64,000 bases of DNA from Chitinophaga oryzae (GCF_012516375.2 NZ_CP051204.2:8299886-8363885); one strand, 5' to 3'. Positions 32,876 through 41,255 are shown, counted from the first letter of the stretch. Made by a program: numbers and translations. Notes: generated from the sequence alone by a model not told the origin.

Positions 32876-33367
32876 CTAGCGGCCGGCCGGCAAAAGGGCT
32901 TCTGCCGGGGTTTTGAGCCGGATCAATACTTCCTCCAGCTGATTGGTCCGTTTGAAGAGGTACCAGGTACTGGCCGCCAGCGACATGGTCAATACGCAGA
33001 GGGCCAGGAATGCGCAGCGCCACCAGATGCTGACGGTGATCTGACGGTTCCATCCGGGCCTGATATTGATGTAAACGGGATCTTGCGGCGGCTGTTGCCC
33101 GCCCTGGCCGTTATCTTGTTTGAAGTAGTATTCCTGGTGCTTATGGCGCCGGGCGCCTTCCATGATTTTGTCTTTCAGCTGAACGGGCGGGGGTACGGCT
33201 TCAGCCATGATATTGTTTTCGATGCGCAGTTCAGCTGCAGCTATTTCCTGTTCCAGTATAGGATGCAGCCTTCTCATGTACGTTAGCTCCCTCTCCTGCT
33301 CAGGTGTGGCAAGGCCGAGTAAATAACGTTCAATTACTCCACTGTCAATATAGTTTTTTAAGTCCAA
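32876..33367 (-). CDS. Anti-sigma-like membrane protein 2 of tandem pair, TTG start
   Basis: A 163-residue protein with an N-terminal domain of the RskA-like pattern (KNYIDSGVIERYLLGLATPEQERELTYMRRLHP), a membrane segment (WWRCAFLALCVLTMSLAASTWYL) at about 114-138 and a short coiled tail. It is paralogous to the upstream gene at 33495 (same YI(D/E)SG(V/I)IE.Y.LGLA start). The codon at its beginning is TTG (33367), with an in-frame stop four codons upstream and no nearby ATG. It is the third gene after an ECF sigma factor. It probably modulates that sigma factor, alone or with its paralogue. Confidence 0.72.
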   Translation of the reverse strand: MDLKNYIDSGVIERYLLGLATPEQERELTYMRRLHPILEQEIAAAELRIENNIMAEAVPPPVQLKDKIMEGARRHKHQEYYFKQDNGQGGQQPPQDPVYINIRPGWNRQITVSIWWRCAFLALCVLTMSLAASTWYLFKRTNQLEEVLIRLKTPAEALLPAGR

Positions 33368-33494
33368 AGCAATGATTTAAAAAACCGCATACCCATCAAA
33401 CATGATTGATAAACAAAATATCTACGAACCGGAACGGCCGGTTGGATTGTAAAATTGAGAAAATAATTTAAATAACGGCTTGCCACAGGTTATA

Positions 33495-33971
33495 TTATAT
33501 ATAAAAATTATTTGCTTTTTGCTCATGTATAAGCACTGTAGCAGCAGGGACTTCTTCCTGTTTTTCTTTCTCCTGACGGTATTTCAGGTAATAGAATATG
33601 GCAAAAAAGAGAAAGATTTTGGACAGGATAAAAATAATGATGAAGAATATTTTCCACCAGCGATGTACCGAGATATGGCTTCCGTCTTTTGGCTGGATGT
33701 TGATAAATGTATAGTTGGACTGTGCGTCTGCCTGGGCGCCGGCATACTCCCAGCGTACTTTCTGGAGTACCCGTTCCCGTATTTCCACCGGCGGCAGTAC
33801 CGCTTCGTCGAAGCAGGCTTTTTCCAGCCGGCGTTCCGCCAGTTCCACCTCTGTGTCCAGTTCAGGAAACAGTTTTCTCATGTGTTCCAGCTCCTCCACC
33901 TCCGTTTCGGAAGCGAGGCCCAGCACATAAGACTCGATGATGCCGCTTTCGATATAAAATTTTAGTTCCAA
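33495..33971 (-). CDS. Anti-sigma-like membrane protein 1 of tandem pair, TTG start
   Basis: A 158-residue protein that begins with LKFYIESGIIESYVLGLASE and carries EELEHMRKLFPELDTEVELAE, as in putative anti-sigma factors of Chitinophagaceae. A membrane segment (FFIIIFILSKIFLFFAIFYY) lies at about 112-131. The TTG start at 33971 overlaps the last codons of the sigma gene, whose stop is 33962-33964, so translational coupling is likely. The overlap and position make it the primary anti-sigma candidate. No zinc-binding motif is present. Confidence 0.78.
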   Translation of the reverse strand: MELKFYIESGIIESYVLGLASETEVEELEHMRKLFPELDTEVELAERRLEKACFDEAVLPPVEIRERVLQKVRWEYAGAQADAQSNYTFINIQPKDGSHISVHRWWKIFFIIIFILSKIFLFFAIFYYLKYRQEKEKQEEVPAATVLIHEQKANNFYI

Positions 33972-34474
33972 TGTTCTTTTAAGAATTTTCGGAAGGCTTT
34001 CATTGCTTCCCCCAGTATTTCATTTACCTGCCCTTCTGGTATGGCCAGCATACGGGCTATAGTTGTGATCGATAAACCTTTAAAATAACTCAGCCGGAAT
34101 ACCTGCTGTTCCGAAGCCGGTAGTAAGATATAGAACTGCTGCAGGATACCTTCTTCTTTCTTCATCAGCTCTGTCCCTGTGAGCGCCGTTTCCGGGATGG
34201 CTTCCTTAATGGCCAGCTCCCTCGTTTTACGTAATAACCAGGCAAATAAAGTGCGGAAGCCTGAAGAGTGGAACGCATTGATATGATGGAACGCCCACGC
34301 AAAAACCTTTACGATAACATCATTGGCCCTGTCTTTTACAGGCACCAATTGTAAGACAACTCCATACAGTGCCCCGGCGTATCGGTCATATAACAACTCT
34401 TTTGCCGCGGGATCACCTAACGTCAGTCGTTCTATAAGCATTTGCTCACTTATATGTGTCAGATCTCTCCGCAA
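33962..34474 (-). CDS. ECF-type RNA polymerase sigma factor
   Basis: A sigma-70 family protein of 170 residues from a TTG at 34474, or 159 from the ATG at 34441 (MLIERLTLGDPAAKELLYDRY), which is a natural ECF beginning. Region 2 includes VKDRANDVIVKVFAWAFHHINAF, and region 4 is LPASEQQVFRLSYFKGLSITTIARMLAIPEGQVNEIL, an HTH. Region 2 is more divergent than in the sigma factor at 20778. It overlaps the following anti-sigma-like gene by 10 bp. Regulated genes are unknown. Confidence 0.82.
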   Translation of the reverse strand: MRRDLTHISEQMLIERLTLGDPAAKELLYDRYAGALYGVVLQLVPVKDRANDVIVKVFAWAFHHINAFHSSGFRTLFAWLLRKTRELAIKEAIPETALTGTELMKKEEGILQQFYILLPASEQQVFRLSYFKGLSITTIARMLAIPEGQVNEILGEAMKAFRKFLKEHWN

Positions 34475-34569
34475 ACAGTTGTGCTTACATTTAAGCTTGC
34501 TAATTTATGAAATATGTACATTCAGCCGGCCGCGAGTTATTCACATTGAAAGCTGAAATGGACAACTTT

Positions 34570-35070
34570 TTACAACGTCATTTTGTACAGCCAGTATTGC
34601 TGCCCCAGTATCGGCTGCAGCTCTTTCATCAGCGCAAAGCCCAGCTCATCATACATTTTCCGGGCAGCCGGCATCATCGTGCTGGTATGGAGCCCCAGTA
34701 TCTTTTCACCTGAACGCCGGGCTTCTTCGATAGCCAGCTCCATCAGCCGGCGGCCAATACCCATGCGGCGGAAGGCCGGGTCCACGCCCAAACGGCGGAT
34801 ATAGGCCCAGTCTGCCGGGTAGATAGCGGTAGCCTGGCCGGAAGGTACCAGGAACACCACGCCTACCAGTCTTTCGCCGGACCGGCATACGAAAGTTCCC
34901 GCCTGCTCCATCAGTGCCTTCAGGTTATCCATATCCGACTGGTTTTTATGCATGGCACGCCAGTATTCCGGCTCCATGACGGCGGCATACTCACCGTAAC
35001 TTAACAGGGACAGATCGCGGATAGCCGCTGCATCTGCCGGGATAGCCATTTCGTAAACAAGTGTGTCCAT
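34570..35070 (-). CDS. GNAT family N-acetyltransferase
   Basis: A 166-residue acetyltransferase from ATG 35070 (MDTLVYEMAIPADAAAIRDL); the longer frame to 35139 is not convincing. The acetyl-CoA binding motif is LGVDPAFRRMGIGRRLM (V/I-x-x-x-x-R/Q-x-x-G-x-G/A), followed by the conserved EEARRSGEKILGLHTSTMMPAARKMYDELGF. The substrate is not predictable. It is divergent from the CoA-transferase gene with 146 bp between. Confidence 0.87.
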   Translation of the reverse strand: MDTLVYEMAIPADAAAIRDLSLLSYGEYAAVMEPEYWRAMHKNQSDMDNLKALMEQAGTFVCRSGERLVGVVFLVPSGQATAIYPADWAYIRRLGVDPAFRRMGIGRRLMELAIEEARRSGEKILGLHTSTMMPAARKMYDELGFALMKELQPILGQQYWLYKMTL

Positions 35071-35188
35071 TTGTTTTTCTGCGCTGGTGTCAGGTATCCA
35101 ACAAATAAACAGGGCCGGTTGTTGGATAGATACCAGCATATAAAGTTACAACATGATATTACTCATAAATTATCTATAAAACGCTCGA

Positions 35189-35196
35189 TAAATTTG
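35189..35196 (+). promoter_or_regulatory. Putative -7 box of the CoA-transferase gene
   Basis: TAAATTTG matches TAnnTTTG, 20 bp before the ATG at 35217. Confidence 0.5.
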
Positions 35197-35216
35197 CTCA
35201 ACCAATACCAACGACA

Positions 35217-36488
35217 ATGCCTTACACCACTATCCAGGATGCGATACAACAGGTCCGGTCCGGCCAAACCGTTTTTATTCACACTGCAGCAGCCACTCCG
35301 CGGGAACTGGTAAAGGCCATGTCTCTCCGCAGCCATGAACTCAGGAATGTCCGGCTGGTAAGTATCCATACCGAATGGGATGCTCCCTATGCTTCCCCTG
35401 AACATGCCCATGCTTTTGAAATCGATACTTTCTTTGTCGGTAAGAATATCCGTCAGGCCGTTAACGAAGGAAGGGCCAACTATATACCCATGTTTCTCAG
35501 TGAAGTGCCCCGGTACTTCCGTACCCTGGAACCTGCGATCGATGTGGCGCTCATTACCGTGTCTCCGCCGGACAGGAACGGCTACTGCACGCTCGGCGTA
35601 TCCTGCGATGTGTCCAAAGCCGCCATTGACACCGCCCGCGTCATCATCGCGGAGGTGAATCCCAATATGCCCCGCGTACTCGGCGACGGCGTGATCCATA
35701 TATCCCGCATCACCGCAGCCGTGACCACCGACTATCCCATTTACGCACAGGCCGTACGCCCGCCCAGCCCCACTGAACTGGCCATCGGCGAACATGTGGC
35801 CTCCCTGATAGAAGACCGCGCCACCCTGCAGATGGGCATCGGCGGTATCCCCAACGCCGTGCTGCAATGCCTGCACAGCCACAAGGACCTTGGCATCCAC
35901 ACGGAAATGTTTTCCGACGGCGTCATCGACCTGGTAGAAAAAGGTGTTATCAACAACCGCTACAAAGCCATCCACCCTGGCCTGATGGTATCCAGCTTTG
36001 CCATGGGCAGCCGCCGCCTGTACGACTTTATGGATAACAATCTTATCATCCGCCTGATGGACGTGGAATACGTCAATAACCCCACGACTATACGTAAAAA
36101 TCCAAGAGTGACCGCTATCAATAGTGCTATAGAAATCGATATCTTTGGACAGGTATGCGCCGATTCCATCGGGTTCCGGCAATACAGCGGCGTAGGCGGC
36201 CAGATGGATTTCATGCGGGGCGCCGCCCTCTCTGCCGGCGGTAAACCGATCATTGCCATTCCATCCGTGACGTCCGGAGGTGTCTCCCGTATCGCTTCCC
36301 GCCTGCAACCCGGCGCCAGCGTTGTCACCACCCGCGCCCACGTGCATTATGTGGTAACAGAATACGGAATCGCACACCTGCTCGGAAAAAACCTGAAACA
36401 ACGCGCACAGGCGCTTATCAACATAGCACACCCCGATCACCGGGAACAGCTGCAGAAAGACGCTTTTGAAATATTCAAAGTGTTTTGA
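35217..36488 (+). CDS. Acetyl-CoA hydrolase/transferase family protein (class I CoA-transferase)
   Basis: A 423-residue protein of the acetyl-CoA hydrolase/4-hydroxybutyrate CoA-transferase group. It moves CoA between acyl groups, probably using acetate or acetyl-CoA as one partner. The family catalytic glutamate is expected in LGIHTEMFSDG. GIGGIPNAVL is the glycine loop near it, and the C-terminal GGVSRIASRLQPGASVVTTRAHVHYVVTEYG is the classical end signature. The start and length are normal. It is followed after 33 bp by lpxR, but the link is probably only positional. Confidence 0.9.
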   Translation: MPYTTIQDAIQQVRSGQTVFIHTAAATPRELVKAMSLRSHELRNVRLVSIHTEWDAPYASPEHAHAFEIDTFFVGKNIRQAVNEGRANYIPMFLSEVPRYFRTLEPAIDVALITVSPPDRNGYCTLGVSCDVSKAAIDTARVIIAEVNPNMPRVLGDGVIHISRITAAVTTDYPIYAQAVRPPSPTELAIGEHVASLIEDRATLQMGIGGIPNAVLQCLHSHKDLGIHTEMFSDGVIDLVEKGVINNRYKAIHPGLMVSSFAMGSRRLYDFMDNNLIIRLMDVEYVNNPTTIRKNPRVTAINSAIEIDIFGQVCADSIGFRQYSGVGGQMDFMRGAALSAGGKPIIAIPSVTSGGVSRIASRLQPGASVVTTRAHVHYVVTEYGIAHLLGKNLKQRAQALINIAHPDHREQLQKDAFEIFKVF

Positions 36489-36510
36489 CTCAGATAACTG
36501 TCAGGATTAA

Positions 36511-36517
36511 AAGGAGG
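36511..36517 (+). promoter_or_regulatory. Strong Shine-Dalgarno before the lpxR-like gene
   Basis: AAGGAGG lies four bases before the ATG at 36522. Such a sequence is rare in Bacteroidota, where the anti-SD of 16S rRNA is reported to be sequestered. It supports this start but its use is uncertain. Confidence 0.5.
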
Positions 36518-36521
36518 GCCT

Positions 36522-37532
36522 ATGAAAGTTTTTTTATGGGGAATATTCATTTGTCTCGGCACGCTGACTATCGCACAGGCACAGATCACCCAGAATGCCA
36601 CCAGACAGCTACGCATATACGAAGATGACGACTTCTTCAACGTATGGGGAAGGGGAACCGACCGGGGCTACAGTAACGGCACCGCTATCGGTTACGTATA
36701 TATGAAGAAGAAAAAATCCACTTTCCTTGACAAGTGGCTCTTTCCCAAAGCAGGGCCCTCCGCCATCAATGTTTTCGAATGGCAGCTCATGCAGGTCATG
36801 ATCACGCCCAATCAGATTGCAGATACCTCCTTTCATCCTAATGACTTTTACTACGCCGGGGCCCTGTTCGCCACGCATGGACTGACCTCCTACAACCCGG
36901 TCAAAAAGTACTCCTTCCATTCCGAACTGGTGTTCGGCGTATTAGGGCCGTGGGCCGGCGCAGAACAGACCCAGCGTCTCTTTCACCGGCTGATTCACTA
37001 CCAGGAACCGGAAGGCTGGGGTAACCAGGTACCTAACGCGCCCCTGCTGAACTATAACTTTTCCTTTGAGGCCATGTTATGGAACCCGGTCAAAAGCCTT
37101 GAAACAACGGGGGAAATCGGCATTCACGCCGGCACCATGATGACTTCCGCAGGCGCGTCCCTGTACGGCAGGTATGGCCTCATCAACCCGTATTTTGGGG
37201 GAACAGACCTGGACGCCGCCACCCGGCGGAAGTTCCAGCTGTATGTGTTCGCCCGGCCGCAGTTTGCCCTCAACCTGTTCAACGCGCTGCTGCAGGGCGG
37301 CATCTTCCGCTCCACCGATACCAACTTCGAAGAGCTGACCGACCGGCAAACCTCGCATATGCGCCGTTTTACCATCGGGATGGACTATGGCATCGGTATC
37401 GGCATCGGCCGCACGACCATCCGTTATACCCAGCAGACAGCCACCGCCTGGATGAGTGGTACCGGCAAACACTCCGTCGGTAACATTACCTTGTTAATTC
37501 CCCTCTCCAGGGCAACCTATTTCCCGCAATGA
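36522..37532 (+). CDS. LpxR-family outer-membrane lipid A deacylase (DUF2219)
   Basis: A 336-residue outer-membrane protein with a signal peptide (MKVFLWGIFICLGTLTIAQA). LpxR removes the 3'-acyloxyacyl chain from lipid A. The family N-terminal active-site region is visible as YEDDDFFNVWGRGTDRGYSNG, with the acidic and asparagine ligands, and the later segment SFHSELVFGVLGPWAGAEQTQ with EGWGNQ is the second conserved block. The rest is a 12-strand beta barrel pattern. The real specificity in this organism, which probably has a different lipid A, is not known. Confidence 0.85.
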   Translation: MKVFLWGIFICLGTLTIAQAQITQNATRQLRIYEDDDFFNVWGRGTDRGYSNGTAIGYVYMKKKKSTFLDKWLFPKAGPSAINVFEWQLMQVMITPNQIADTSFHPNDFYYAGALFATHGLTSYNPVKKYSFHSELVFGVLGPWAGAEQTQRLFHRLIHYQEPEGWGNQVPNAPLLNYNFSFEAMLWNPVKSLETTGEIGIHAGTMMTSAGASLYGRYGLINPYFGGTDLDAATRRKFQLYVFARPQFALNLFNALLQGGIFRSTDTNFEELTDRQTSHMRRFTIGMDYGIGIGIGRTTIRYTQQTATAWMSGTGKHSVGNITLLIPLSRATYFPQ

Positions 37533-37561
37533 TGTTATCTTATTAAAAAAAAGAAAATCAC

Positions 37562-38101
37562 ATGAACAGCCGTCTGTCTTTTTCCGCAGCTATCCTTCTG
37601 TTGCTGGCCTCCTGTGGAGGCGCTACCCGTAACAACGCCGCCGATAGCGCCGTTGTCAATGATACCGCACTGAACGTACAGGCCGATAGCGGCAGCAGTC
37701 TCGATGTACAGCCGCTGAACGGCTATTTTGTCAAAAACAATATCCAGGTGAAAGACAGCCTTACCTTCTGGCTGATCGATAATCCTGCTGCTTTCGACAG
37801 CCTCTTTGGCGTAGCCAAAACCATGAACAACAAAATTGACCGTCCCGATTTTGGTACACAGGTGGTCGTTGCCGCTACCATGCCATCCACCTATTATGGC
37901 ACGCAGATACAGCTGGCATCCGCTACTACCGATAATCTGACCAACGATGCGGAGATGCATTTTGTGGCCACTGCCCAGGCAGAGAAGAATTCTTACAGCA
38001 CTACGCCGCTGTGGGTAGGCAGTATCCCGAAAACCGGCCGGACCAGCATTAAGGTGTATACCGGCGATCAGCTTTCCACGACCCTGACCACCAAAGAATA
38101 A
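37562..38101 (+). CDS. Hypothetical lipoprotein
   Basis: A 179-residue lipoprotein with a lipobox LLASC at about residue 17-21 (MNSRLSFSAAILLLLASCGG). The mature part starts with an Asp/Ala/Asn-rich linker and continues with mixed alpha/beta sequence (FWLIDNPAAFDSLFGVAKTM; TQVVVAATMPSTYYG). I do not recognise the family. It lies 29 bp after the lpxR-like gene on the same strand, so co-transcription is likely. The stop is only 3 bp from the stop of the convergent gene. Confidence 0.7.
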   Translation: MNSRLSFSAAILLLLASCGGATRNNAADSAVVNDTALNVQADSGSSLDVQPLNGYFVKNNIQVKDSLTFWLIDNPAAFDSLFGVAKTMNNKIDRPDFGTQVVVAATMPSTYYGTQIQLASATTDNLTNDAEMHFVATAQAEKNSYSTTPLWVGSIPKTGRTSIKVYTGDQLSTTLTTKE

Positions 38102-38104
38102 CGT

Positions 38105-38566
38105 TTACCCAAAGCGCTCCGCTACCACCCGGTACCGGTAAGCGAAGAGGTTTTCCAGCTGGCGCCGTACAAACATGGTATGCGCCAGGCGGCCCAGCCA
38201 TCCCAGTGGCAGCCGGTAATGGATCGTGTCTGTCATCTCCACCCCTCCCGGCACCTCCCTGAAATGGTGTTGATGATGCCAGAGCCGGTAAGGGCCTGCC
38301 CGTTGTTCATCCACGAAATACTCGCCGTCCCGCACGTGTACAATTTCTGTCATCCATTCCAGCGGGATGCCCAACAGCGGACAAACGGTATAGGTGATCA
38401 CCTGCCCGGGATATATCTTCCTGTCATCCTGCGGAGAGGTAACCCTGAAGCGCATATAGGGCGGCGTGATCTTCGCCAGGTTGCCGGGATCGGAAAAGAA
38501 GTCCCACACCTGTTGCAGTGGTGCGGGTATAAACTGGGTACGTTGCAATAGAAAGACACTGGCCAT
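38105..38566 (-). CDS. SRPBCC (START-like) family protein
   Basis: A 153-residue soluble protein of the Bet v1/SRPBCC type, related to the ligand-binding part of cyclase/dehydrase-like proteins. QFIPAPLQQVWDFFSDPGNLAKITPPYMRF at the N-terminus is typical, and GGVEMTDTIHYRLPLGWLGRLAH is the conserved C-terminal part, followed by a helix (RRQLENLFAYRYR). It binds an unknown hydrophobic ligand. It is convergent with the lipoprotein gene and divergent from the next gene. Confidence 0.85.
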   Translation of the reverse strand: MASVFLLQRTQFIPAPLQQVWDFFSDPGNLAKITPPYMRFRVTSPQDDRKIYPGQVITYTVCPLLGIPLEWMTEIVHVRDGEYFVDEQRAGPYRLWHHQHHFREVPGGVEMTDTIHYRLPLGWLGRLAHTMFVRRQLENLFAYRYRVVAERFG

Positions 38567-38639
38567 GAACTAAAGTTACGTCATTGCTACCCATCCCGGC
38601 GGGAGGTTAAAAGAAAAGCGAAGCTTTCCGCCGTTTTCG

Positions 38640-38647
38640 TAAGTTTG
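38640..38647 (+). promoter_or_regulatory. Putative -7 box of the Ig-like lipoprotein gene
   Basis: TAAGTTTG matches TAnnTTTG, 27 bp before the ATG at 38675. Confidence 0.5.
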
Positions 38648-38674
38648 CAACATATTTTTAATCCGACCGGAAAT

Positions 38675-40162
38675 ATGTATCAATATATCAGGAGCTGGGC
38701 ATTCTGGCTGATATCCTTTATGATCGCTGTTTCAATGACCCGCTGTGCCAACATTGTGCCGCCTGGCGGAGGACCGCGCGACAGTCTCCCTCCTTCCCTT
38801 GCGGCGGTGAATCCTCCGGATTCTTCCCTGCATTTCAAGAACAGGAAGGTATATTTTGTGTTTGACGAGTTTGTGGAGCTGGACAACGTGAACGATAAGC
38901 TGATCGTGTCGCCGACGCTGAAACGCACACCTATCATCACCGCCAAGCTGCGTACGGTGACCATGGAGCTGAAGGATACCCTGCAGGAAAACACCACCTA
39001 TACGTTCAATTTTTCGGACGCCATCCGGGACATCAACGAGCGCAATGCCATCCCCGAGTTTCAGTATGTGGTGTCTACCGGTAATTACCTGGACAGCCTC
39101 CAGCTCACGGGCCGTATGATAGATGCCGAAAACGGCGTTCCGGACAGTAACATCGCCGTGATGCTGTACCGCAACCTGGAAGACTCCATTGTATCCAAGG
39201 AGAAACCGGTGTACTACGCCAAAACCCGTCCTGACGGCTCCTTCCGGTTTAAAAATATGGCTCCCGGCACTTACAAGCTTTTTGCACTGAAAGAAGAAGA
39301 CCGTGACCTCCAGTACAACCAGCCTTCTGAGATGATCGCTTTTGTTGAAAAACCGATTGTGATGAAAGAGCAGAATGTGGAGGGGGTCAACCTCCTGCTT
39401 TTCATGGAGCGTGATAGTACGATCAAAGAGCCGCTTTCTCCGCAGGATTCGCTGGACCGGGCCAACCAGGAGGCGGAAGAACAGGAAAGAGAGAAAGAGA
39501 AGGAAAAAGATAAAAAGAAAAAAACGCCTAAGCTTCAGATAACGCCCACGCTGGACGGCGGCTTGCAGGAGTTGCCGGCGCCATTGCAGCTGACATTTAA
39601 TCTTCCGCTGAGAACGCTGGACAGCGCCCGTGTGATTCTGGGAGAAGACAGCACTTTTGCCCCGGTCACTTTCCATACCAATATGGACAGCACCCATACC
39701 AAACTGACCGTGTTTTATCCGTGGAAAGAAGGCACCGCTTACCGGATGATCTTCCCGGCTGATGCCGCTACTGACACCACAGGGCAGCAACTGCCCAAAC
39801 CGGACACTATCAGCTTTAAGTCCAAAAAAGCAAGTGATTACGCCATTTTCGGGGTCACGCTGAAGATCAGTGACAGTACACGGCAGGCCATCAATGACGA
39901 CTCCATGCATTACGTGATACAACTGGTACAGGATAAGGCCATTAAATACTCCGGCACAGCTGTTAACGGCACCTGGCTGCAGAAGTTCATTACACCCGGT
40001 GAATATGAAGTAAGGGTGCTGCTGGACGCCAATGGCAACGGCAAATGGGACCGCGGCCAGTACTACAAAGAGCCCAAGCGGCAGCCCGAACGGGTGATCC
40101 TGGTGCCAGGCAAACAGAACCTGAAGGCTTACTGGACGCTCCGGCCAACGATAGAAATATAA
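38675..40162 (+). CDS. Ig-like domain lipoprotein
   Basis: A 495-residue lipoprotein started at ATG 38675 (MYQYIRSWAFWLISFMIAVS), with a lipobox SMTRC before ANIVPPGGGPRD. The next part, PPSLAAVNPPDSSLHFKNRKVYFVFDEFVELDN, is the Ig-like (Big_5) domain pattern of Bacteroidota surface lipoproteins. A carboxypeptidase-like segment follows (RPDGSFRFKNMAPGTYKLFALKE), then a charged stretch EQEREKEKEKDKKKK and a second beta-rich domain. It is widespread in the phylum; function is unknown, probably structural at the cell surface. Confidence 0.83.
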   Translation: MYQYIRSWAFWLISFMIAVSMTRCANIVPPGGGPRDSLPPSLAAVNPPDSSLHFKNRKVYFVFDEFVELDNVNDKLIVSPTLKRTPIITAKLRTVTMELKDTLQENTTYTFNFSDAIRDINERNAIPEFQYVVSTGNYLDSLQLTGRMIDAENGVPDSNIAVMLYRNLEDSIVSKEKPVYYAKTRPDGSFRFKNMAPGTYKLFALKEEDRDLQYNQPSEMIAFVEKPIVMKEQNVEGVNLLLFMERDSTIKEPLSPQDSLDRANQEAEEQEREKEKEKDKKKKTPKLQITPTLDGGLQELPAPLQLTFNLPLRTLDSARVILGEDSTFAPVTFHTNMDSTHTKLTVFYPWKEGTAYRMIFPADAATDTTGQQLPKPDTISFKSKKASDYAIFGVTLKISDSTRQAINDDSMHYVIQLVQDKAIKYSGTAVNGTWLQKFITPGEYEVRVLLDANGNGKWDRGQYYKEPKRQPERVILVPGKQNLKAYWTLRPTIEI

Positions 40163-40208
40163 TTATTGCCGCAGTGCGGCCCTGTGGCCTGTACAGCGGC
40201 AATATTCC

Positions 40209-40216
40209 TAACTTTG
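40209..40216 (+). promoter_or_regulatory. Putative -7 box directly at the recR start (leaderless mRNA)
   Basis: TAACTTTG ends only four bases before the recR ATG (40221). With transcription starting about 4-5 nt after the box, the mRNA would begin at or next to the A of ATG. Confidence 0.5.
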
Positions 40217-40220
40217 CATT

Positions 40221-40838
40221 ATGGTATTCTCTTCCGCTCTGATAGAAAACGCTGTCAATGAATTTGCCAAGCTGCCGGGCATCGGTAAAAAAACGGCCCT
40301 GCGGCTGGTGTTGCACCTGCTGAAGCAGGAAACTGTGCAGGTACAGCAGTTTGGTGAGGCGATAGCCCGTATGCGGCAACAGATCCGCTTCTGCAAAGTA
40401 TGCCATAATGTTTCCGATGAAGAAATATGTGGTATCTGCAGCAACCATTCCCGGCAGCGGCAGGTGGTTTGCCTGGTAGAAAGCATCCGGGACGTGATGG
40501 CCATTGAAAATACACAGCAGTTCAACGGCCTGTATCATGTGCTGGGAGGTATTATCTCCCCTATTGACGGTATCGGCCCGGAACAACTGAATATCCAGTC
40601 GCTCGTAGAGCGGGTGAAACACCAGGGCGTGGAAGAGGTGATTATGGCCTTAAGTCCTACCATTGAAGGGGATACCACCATATATTTCCTGTCTAAAAAA
40701 CTGAAGGAATATCCCGTGAAAATCACCACTATTGCGCGGGGGATTGCTTTTGGCGGCGAACTGGAATATGCCGACGAGATGACGCTGGCCCGGTCTATTT
40801 CCAACCGGCTCCCGCTGGACAGTTATGTTAAACCATAA
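40221..40838 (+). CDS. recR: Recombination mediator RecR
   Basis: A 205-residue RecR, which with RecO and RecF loads RecA onto gapped DNA. The N-terminal HhH region is KLPGIGKKTALRLVLHLL, the four-cysteine zinc finger is CKVCHNVSDEEICGIC, and the Toprim domain carries VCLVESIRDVMAIE and LSPTIEGDTTIYFL. Length and start are normal. Downstream, after 5 bp, comes inverted-repeat element D. The possible leaderless start is noted separately. Confidence 0.96.
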   Translation: MVFSSALIENAVNEFAKLPGIGKKTALRLVLHLLKQETVQVQQFGEAIARMRQQIRFCKVCHNVSDEEICGICSNHSRQRQVVCLVESIRDVMAIENTQQFNGLYHVLGGIISPIDGIGPEQLNIQSLVERVKHQGVEEVIMALSPTIEGDTTIYFLSKKLKEYPVKITTIARGIAFGGELEYADEMTLARSISNRLPLDSYVKP

Positions 40839-40843
40839 CATTT

Positions 40844-40971
40844 GGGGATTTTGGAATTTACGGATTTTGGAATTTATTTGATAATTTCTTCAGGGAGAAC
40901 TTTCAAATAGCAAAATGTCCGAATCAATGCTGAAACCTCAAAATTTCAAAATCCGTAAATCAAAAAATCTA
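40844..40971. repeat. Intergenic inverted-repeat element D
   Basis: Left arm GGGGATTTTGGAATTTACGG and on (40844-40874) pairs imperfectly with the right arm TTTCAAAATCCGTAAATC and on (40944-40971). The centre (40875-40943) has diverged and no longer shows GCGAAGA. It starts 5 bp after the recR stop. Confidence 0.75.
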
Positions 40972-40981
40972 TAAATAAAAT

Positions 40982-41003
40982 ACGGGCGTTCAATAACGCC
41001 CGT
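40982..41003 (-). terminator. Terminator of the small minus-strand gene
   Basis: ACGGGCGTT (40982-40990) pairs with AACGCCCGT (40995-41003) around CAAT. On the minus strand an AT-rich tail with T runs follows. It lies 36 bp after the stop of the gene at 41040. Confidence 0.75.
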
Positions 41004-41039
41004 CTTCGTTTAACCTGTAATTCCACGTTATGAAAAAGG

Positions 41040-41255
41040 TCAGTGTACGTCTTTTTCAGGCGTACCCTGAAATATGGTATGATTGGTTTTTGATTCCTGT
41101 TCACGCAGCTCTTTCCAGCGCTGCATTTCGTATTTGTTAAGAAAACATACCTTAAAAACCGCTGGCTCACTTCCATCATTCATCTCCGGAACCGGTTGCA
41201 GGCCCAGACCTGCCAGGTGTTCCCTGAGCGCATGGATATGTTCTGCTATCGTCAT
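41040..41255 (-). CDS. Small hypothetical protein downstream of the cysteine-cluster ORF
   Basis: A 71-residue protein from the ATG at 41255 (MTIAEHIHALREHLAGLGLQ). The same frame is open back to an ATG at 41354 (104 residues), but that extension overlaps the 30-codon ORF at 41320-41412 in another frame. The protein is helical and charged (FKVCFLNKYEMQRWKELREQ) with one cysteine. I do not recognise a family. It shares a strong promoter with the 30-codon ORF and has its own terminator, so the transcription unit is complete: promoter, mini-ORF, this gene, terminator. Confidence 0.6.
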   Translation of the reverse strand: MTIAEHIHALREHLAGLGLQPVPEMNDGSEPAVFKVCFLNKYEMQRWKELREQESKTNHTIFQGTPEKDVH

